The notes below the pieces were generated by a model. That model was given only the letters and a program-made list of their open reading frames with translations, ran no database searches and was not told the DNA's origin. 64,000 nucleotides of DNA from Agriotes lineatus (taxonomy: Eukaryota > Arthropoda > Insecta > Coleoptera > Elateridae), in contig OW679197.1 in the NCBI GenBank assembly GCA_940337035.1, positions 39,810,466-39,874,465 of the forward strand, written 5' to 3'. Within the stretch, counting starts at the first letter, position 1. Each line of letters begins with the position of its first letter. A program made the position numbers and the translations under genes. Shown here piece after piece: positions 60,901 through 64,000 of this stretch.

Positions 60901-62320
60901 GGTGTAGCAGTGTAGCTTGCTAATAATTATTGTGTAAGGAGCCAAAAATATGTGTGCGGTAAGTAGTACAGATCAGTGTTGAATTCAGACTGATTACTCC
61001 GGCGGGGGGGGGGGGGGATGAAACGTATGGGGGGTATTTTTACCTATTCTCGCGCAATCCACCCACTCTTTTATAGATAAGAAGAACGTGAATATAAAGT
61101 GGTAATGTTTCCGGGTGTGTTTCTATTGAAAATAATTGAAAATGTCATTTATGTAAGTCAATTGATAATTGAATTACTATTTCATATGAGTAATTACAAT
61201 CCCTGGTAATTCAATTACTTTTTTGGGCGGTAATTGGTAATTAGCAATTAATTACCTTTTAAAAGTAATTTGCCCAGCTCTGGGTAATGTACTACATTTA
61301 TACATTGAAAATCGGTGAGTGAAGAGGTATTTTGCACCATAGCAACCATTACAGCACAGCAATGGTTATCCGTTTTACCTTTGGCAATACTAGAGTACAT
61401 TGTTGGTGGCACTGTCAGTTTATGTCATATTCGAAGTTAGCAGGTTAGGTTTTGCGCCAGTCTGAGTCAATACTGGCGTAAAACCTGCTAACCTCGAATT
61501 TGACATAGACTTACAGCGCCATCAGAAATACACTTCAGTACTGCCAAACGCATAATATCAACTGGAGCTGTTTATTGGTCTCAGTATATAAAAACAAGTT
61601 CTGCTCGGCTTGGTTATGTTTTGACATTTAATGTTACTTTTACATAAAAATTGAATATTTCACATATAAAGTTTAAATGACTGGGTAGCGCGATGGTAAA
61701 AAACTGGGTTTCCATTATGTGAGGTCTTGGTTGAACTACATAAGATGTCGAAATATTTTCATATCCCATTGGATAAAAGCTAAATAAATAAAAAATATTA
61801 AATTTTGAAAAATTTTACTGATTTTAAAAGTTGGATTCAAGAATACTATTTAACAAAAAACATAAACTATAAGTAAGTTGATTCTAATGTAGGCTTCAAT
61901 TTTACAATAGCTACGCCACTGAGTACTAAATTACATAAAAAAGTAACCGAAGCTAAACAATAAATTGAAGAAACCGACTTGATTGCATGTTTTCATAATG
62001 CTGCGTTTCAATTACGTAACACAAATATTACATTCGAAAGGTACCGCACAATAAAGTAAAATTTTCCGATGCCTGCAAGGCATAAAATGCGATATATGCG
62101 GGGCGAGAGAAGGCATAGGAAACGTGCTAACTTTCCCATGCTCCTCACTTACTATTACTTAAAATGCTTACTCACCGGCTTTGGGCTCGTCGATGTAGTA
62201 GACGACGTCGGACGTGGTGTCGCACGGCGAGGGCGTCGGGGCGTCGCCTTGGGGGGTGCCGGGAGGATCCATCCTGTTTTTAGATTTCCGCCTTTTAAGA
62301 ACCGAAGCTTTCTTAGCCAC
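39806..62320 (-). CDS. KCNQ: KCNQ (Kv7) voltage-gated potassium channel, C-terminal exons
   Basis: Partial gene model: exons 62320-62176, 58787-58652, 54647-54491, 54438-54316 and 39907-39806. They total 663 nt and join without a frame break into 220 residues plus stop; every junction has GT-AG. The product is the cytoplasmic C-terminal half of a KCNQ channel subunit in the plasma membrane: basic linker (residues 1-20), Ser/Pro/Thr-rich linker (21-94), calmodulin-binding helix B (about 97-117, AIRAIRKIKYFVARRKFQQA), helix C (about 123-157, with DVIEQYSQGHLNMMVRIK) and the tetramerising helix D (about 178-208, RLYRVEQQLGQMDKKLDAL). KCNQ channels give slow voltage-dependent potassium currents that set excitability. 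The S1-S6 segments, pore and helix A are not in the window and should lie beyond 64,000. The gene ends soon after helix D. Confidence 0.93.
40203..40991. mobile_element. About 790-bp foldback element with ends like the Academ-like element
   Basis: The two halves are diverged inverted copies. Matching blocks include AATTATTATTTTTCAAGTCA with its partner near 40760, CGAATTCTTACAAATC with GATTTGTAAGAATTCG (40564-40579 and 40688-40703), and AAAAATGGTGGTCAAAA near 40267 with its partner near 40900. The left end reads GGTCCAGTCATA, close to the CAGTCATTA end at 637, and both carry TTGGAAAAATGG followed by Y-GG-Y-CAAAA. It is probably a non-autonomous relative. The minus frame at 41053-40859 is chance. 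It lies in the last KCNQ intron. Confidence 0.7.
41000..43825. other. Last KCNQ intron, no further feature
   Basis: Checked for alternative exons and found none I can defend. 42200-43700 is somewhat less AT-rich with short unrecognised frames (for example 42237-42440), possibly an old decayed element. Confidence 0.4.
43834..43925 (+). mobile_element. One end of a hAT-type MITE
   Basis: Starts CAGGGTTTCTCAAAGTG and continues with GGTACGCGTACC, a GTACGCGTAC palindrome. This is typical of hAT-type termini. A matching right end was not found, so the copy is truncated or too diverged. Confidence 0.5.
44150..45350. repeat. Ancient tandem array, unit about 145 bp
   Basis: A GTGTGAAATAAGT-like motif recurs near 44190, 44333, 44468, 44617, 44932, 45087 and 45213, usually preceded by TTTTTCA and a GAATGTCTGTTAAT-like block and followed by TTCTATTGAC- and TTTATTAAG-like blocks. 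Spacings are mostly 126-160 bp. Units are strongly diverged. Intronic, non-coding. Confidence 0.6.
45355..46735. other. Intronic stretch, nothing recognised
   Basis: A 97-residue minus frame at 45688-45395 and other short frames show no family motif. Confidence 0.45.
46740..46872. mobile_element. 133-bp MITE with 46-bp inverted arms and TA duplication
   Basis: GGGCGCCTTGATGTCAATTT at the left end has its inverted counterpart at the right end, and the arms continue to TTTCCAGGGTAC with only a few mismatches. TA flanks both sides (46738-46739, 46873-46874). Confidence 0.9.
47323..49285 (+). pseudogene. Pogo/Tigger-type transposase, catalytic core deleted
   Basis: Recognisable parts in order: a decayed N-terminal HTH region (47323-47525; GEPSKVKNAVEAHIVERKSI), the CENP-B-like DNA-binding region (47702-47995; KKASNVYFGLSAKEARKFAY, WERKEMAGPDWFSLFMSRHP, TLSLRTPEATRLARATSFN), then directly the C-terminal region (48230-48490; SACGAWIINHPSQTLTIYAI, FKVSGICPFNLGIF) and RFPKAGPRKQSNSGRKRR near 48600. 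A tail past tandem repeats reads VNNFVLVYQARQYPGKIVDV and WKWPDVEDFI (about 49100-49230). The DDE catalytic domain between 47998 and 48230 is missing, and several frame changes exist, so it is dead. The family usually has about 500 or more residues. Confidence 0.82.
48855..49053 (+). repeat. 45-bp tandem repeat inside the pogo-like coding tail
   Basis: CACAATCT-type blocks recur at 48899, 48944, 48989 and 49043 (spacings 45, 45, 54). The unit encodes DVGETSRLTESAQSQ with few changes, so it kept reading frame while expanding. Confidence 0.85.
49885..50139 (-). mobile_element. tRNA-derived SINE
   Basis: The minus strand 50139-50072 is a tRNA-like head: TGGTTAGCACG (A box) and GGTTCGATTCC (B box) about 33 bases apart, ending GTGACC. 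The body downstream (to about 49885) is unrelated to tRNA and includes GGCGAATGCCGGGGC. RNA polymerase III would read from the internal boxes. The 3' end is uncertain. Confidence 0.72.
50145..52690. other. Intronic stretch, mixed composition, unassigned
   Basis: 50500-51230 is less AT-rich and has a donor-like AAGGTAAGC at 51218-51226. A TGGCGCCC at 51969-51976 recalls a primer binding site but no LTR pair was found. Nothing can be called. Confidence 0.3.
52695..53940 (+). other. Compositionally distinct block, possibly decayed retroelement
   Basis: About 52900-53930 is purine-rich on the plus strand with more balanced base use than the flanks, and short frames rich in Ser, Thr, Asn, Arg and Gln (for example ATKLVAQHSRSYFNDSKSVL near 53440). 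This fits a decayed retroelement gag-like or ORF1 region, but no motif supports it. Confidence 0.25.
54316..54438 (-). CDS. KCNQ: KCNQ exon (end of helix C and linker to helix D)
   Basis: 41 codons, phase 0 at both ends: ELQRRLDQTLGKPGSYLAGI, DRVGNLKPMTVGARLYRVEQ, Q. Acceptor TTTTTACAG, donor CAG/GTACGT. It is separated from the upstream exon by an intron of only 52 bp. Confidence 0.95.
54491..54647 (-). CDS. KCNQ: KCNQ exon (helix B and helix C)
   Basis: 157 nt: one base completing a Gln codon, then 52 codons, LTEAHRNAIRAIRKIKYFVA, RRKFQQARKPYDVRDVIEQY, SQGHLNMMVRIK. This is the most diagnostic segment of the gene: the basic calmodulin-binding helix B followed by RPYDVxDVIEQYSxGH-type sequence found only in KCNQ channels. 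Acceptor TCTTTTCAG, donor AAG/GTAATT. Confidence 0.97.
54648..58651. other. KCNQ intron (4.0 kb)
   Basis: Unrecognised T-rich segments. A broken minus frame at about 55960-55600 (Lys/Arg-rich, reads through one stop) is noted but has no known domain. No clear transposon ends were found. Confidence 0.4.
58652..58787 (-). CDS. KCNQ: KCNQ exon (linker before helix B)
   Basis: 136 nt: two bases completing Gly, then 44 codons TPNRVRRGERESSRGAVFMS, QTSTVTEAASDDIDDLDGEL, PRVT, and two bases of Gln. Acceptor ATTGTAG, donor ACACA/GTAAGC. Phases match both neighbours exactly. The RRGERES and acidic DDIDDLDGE stretches look like a regulated linker; kinase sites are plausible but not shown. Confidence 0.88.
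58800..60125. other. KCNQ intron, left part
   Basis: No gene or element recognised apart from short homopolymers. Repeat family B begins at about 60130. Confidence 0.45.
60130..60389 (-). repeat. Dispersed repeat family B, copy 2
   Basis: Reverse complement matches 19860-20150. Shared blocks include AAATTTGGTCGCAAA, ACAATTCACAATTTCAAT and TTCACGATTTTTC. It directly abuts the hAT MITE at 60398. Confidence 0.7.
60398..61282. mobile_element. 885-bp hAT-type MITE rich in AATTACTT repeats
   Basis: Ends CAGAGCTGGTCA and TGCCCAGCTCTG are inverted copies, flanked by GGTAATGA (60390-60397) and GGTAATGT (61283-61290), an 8-bp duplication with one mismatch. Both subterminal parts (60410-60665 and 61140-61270) are made of many TAATTACTTT/AAGTAATTA-type motifs in both orientations. 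The interior is non-coding and includes a G run near 61004-61017. Confidence 0.9.
61360..61565. repeat. About 200-bp foldback element
   Basis: Arms of about 85 bp: TTAGCAGGTTAGGTTTTGCG and TATGTCATATTCGAAG pair with their counterparts near 61480-61515, and TTTGGCAATACTAGAGT with a block near 61540. The loop is CTGAGTCAAT. Confidence 0.8.
61681..61745 (+). tRNA. tRNA-like pseudogene or SINE head
   Basis: TGGGTAGCGCGATGG resembles an A box and GGTCTTGGTTGAACTA a decayed B box at tRNA-like spacing. It does not close a good acceptor stem. Probably a SINE relic, not a working tRNA. Confidence 0.35.
62176..62320 (-). CDS. KCNQ: KCNQ exon (basic linker)
   Basis: 145 nt, starting in phase 0: VAKKASVLKRRKSKNRMDPP, GTPQGDAPTPSPCDTTSDVV, YYIDEPKA plus one base of Gly. 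Acceptor GTATTACAG, donor GCCG/GTGAGT. GC-rich codon use contrasts with the intron. Assigned to KCNQ by strand, spacing and exact phase fit with the next exon; the sequence lies in the variable helix A-B linker, so homology alone would not prove it. Confidence 0.82.
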
Positions 62321-62324
62321 CTGT

Positions 62325-63555
62325 AATACAAGGGACTGACCCAACCCATGCAGACTTAACACCAAAACACTGAACACTGCCTCTAGATACTAAAACTAAC
62401 ATATATATCTTAGACGTCCAAATGTAAGTCAAATGCACACGAATAATGCACCACAAAATGCACCCATCCGTTTTTAAACAGTTTGTGTTTATGCGGTTCT
62501 TTAATTTGATGATTTAGGGCTCAAAAATTAATAAATGACATATGTAACAGGCAATATTAAAATCAAAAGTATTGGAAATACAATATAAAATAGGCTTGGT
62601 AGGCACCTAAATGATAATAAAATGAGGACAAAACTGCTGCATACGTAACTTATGGAAAATCTGGAACAAGGTCCCTACTTATTTACTTATTCAGTTATAC
62701 GTACAATTTTAGAGCAATAAACCTGCATTATAATTAAATCGCATTAAACATAAATGCTCATCAGTTTACGAGCAAATTCAACACTACAAATGCACCAAAA
62801 TACAACACGAAAATGTCTTATTCGTTCATATGAATCGCTTATGGTAGTATTATTATCATTATTGCTGCAACACAACCTTGATATATCTCTTTTCTTCTCC
62901 GTAGTTGCTTTGATGGCGAGTTTCTCACTGTTCTAATGGTGGTATGGATTGTTGGTATTAACAGTCAGTTCTGATTAATGGTCAAACATTTCACAGAATA
63001 TTTAGACCAAACGTTCTCAGGTTATTTGAATACATTTATTAATCTTTTCTCATATGCGTTTCATTATCAATAGTGCCTATTTAATACTTTTTAGAAAGTA
63101 CCCACAAAGTAAATTCCATTGTGTATAGTGTTCTTGATGTATCAAGCCTAAACAAATGTTTCTAAAAGAAATCAGATTAGCGTCTACAGATTTTGTGGTA
63201 TTTTTTTAAATTTTATTATGTAATCTGTCAATTTTACCAATAAATATATAAACGTTATGATAAATTTGACATGTGAGAGAAATAATCCAATGACCACTTC
63301 TCTATATGATAATATAATGAAAGTGTTTCGTAATTATTAAGTATCCCGATAAATTTCGTAATTAGTACAGCTAATGCTACCATTTGCGTTCTCCAGTAAG
63401 CTACCATCAGTTCATAGAAACTCTTCATAGCAAATAGACCCTTGCCAGTCGCTTCTTATAATATCCGATTTCGTCGCCACATAGCGTAGCGATCCATATA
63501 GAACTGTTGTGTCCAGACTTTTCAGGGAATTCCCCGCGTTATAGGTCAAATACCG
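62325..63555. other. Upstream KCNQ intron, nothing recognised
   Basis: AT-rich, no further channel exon found. Confidence 0.45.
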
Positions 63556-63559
63556 GTTG

Positions 63560-63990
63560 TTTTTAGCATGAACTCAGGGTAACCAACCTTTCGCCAGAAG
63601 TACGTCATCTCGTGGTGCGACAGGGTGCGTCACTTTCAGTAAGAGCAAAGTCTTGTTCCCACGACTCGAACGAGTAAGGACGTTTGTACATTCAAGTTCT
63701 GTAGAAGAACGCCAAAGTGAGACTTCACATCCATACACTATTATCAGCACATCTGTCAAGATAGGCAATGTAACTTTGTTTCGCGCTCTTACGCAGAATT
63801 TGTACGTCTCCAATAACTGCAGTTCCGTGCAACAATTTCTGAAGACCGTGAAAACGTAATTTCAGTGACGAGGGGCTCATTGCCGAGGGGCTGATTACCT
63901 GCTTTCGATCGTCCAACACTTGCCTACAACTCGCAATGGCGTCGAGTAGCTATTCCGATATGTGTAGCGTCATCTCTTCAGAGCATTTCA
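63560..63990 (-). other. GC-richer block with minus-strand frames, unrecognised
   Basis: The minus strand has two overlapping frames (63919-63725, 63813-63574) reading for example LKLRFHGLQKLLHGTAVIGD and SFESWEQDFALTESDAPC across stops and a frame change. The balanced composition suggests a decayed coding element. No domain recognised. Confidence 0.25.
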
Positions 63991-64000
63991 TCAGCTGCTG

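Noticed and set aside
62069..62326. 85-residue plus-strand frame
   Set aside because: It is the antisense shadow of the KCNQ exon at 62176-62320.

Overview
The window is AT-rich nuclear DNA of an animal, almost certainly an insect. It has GT-AG introns, mariner, Tc1, pogo and hAT type DNA elements, several non-LTR retrotransposon fragments, a tRNA-derived SINE and many foldback MITEs. I cannot fix the species. The SINE and the repeat-rich composition would suit a hemimetabolous insect, but that is a guess. There is one assembly gap of 23 N.

The only host gene I can prove is the 3' part of a KCNQ (Kv7) voltage-gated potassium channel gene on the minus strand. Five exons (62320-62176, 58787-58652, 54647-54491, 54438-54316, 39907-39806) join in phase into 220 residues ending in a stop. 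They hold the cytoplasmic tail: a basic linker, the calmodulin-binding helix B, and the assembly helices C and D. The transmembrane exons must lie beyond 64,000. The introns are very unequal: one is 52 bp and the last is 14.4 kb. They are full of transposons.

Left of the channel gene (1-39,600) the DNA is mostly transposon wreckage: (a) an Academ-like DNA transposon at 632-3178 with about 270-300 bp terminal inverted repeats, a 3-bp target duplication and a broken XPG/FEN-type nuclease gene; (b) a 753-bp perfect-ended foldback MITE at 3566-4318; (c) a nested zone at 5.2-9.6 kb with a mariner interrupted by a GC-rich MITE, then an antisense LINE interrupted in its reverse transcriptase active site by a second mariner-type element; (d) a Tc1-like remnant near 14 kb; (e) a CpG-rich block at 18.5 kb; (f) a second antisense LINE at 21.2-24.1 kb that hosts a near-complete mariner and a MITE; (g) two plus-strand LINE 3' ends at 24.3-26.5 kb; (h) a 165-bp tandem array with a 42-bp perfect palindrome at 32.7-33.3 kb; (i) a hAT MITE with perfect 8-bp duplication at 37.45 kb.

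Inside the channel gene lie a foldback element at 40.2 kb whose ends resemble the Academ-like element, an old tandem array of about 145 bp units at 44.2-45.3 kb, a 133-bp MITE at 46.74 kb, a pogo-like transposon with its catalytic core deleted at 46.9-49.6 kb, a SINE at 50 kb, and an 885-bp hAT MITE at 60.4 kb. No bacterial-type operons, CRISPR arrays or intact transposases were found. Most open reading frames in this AT-rich DNA are chance.
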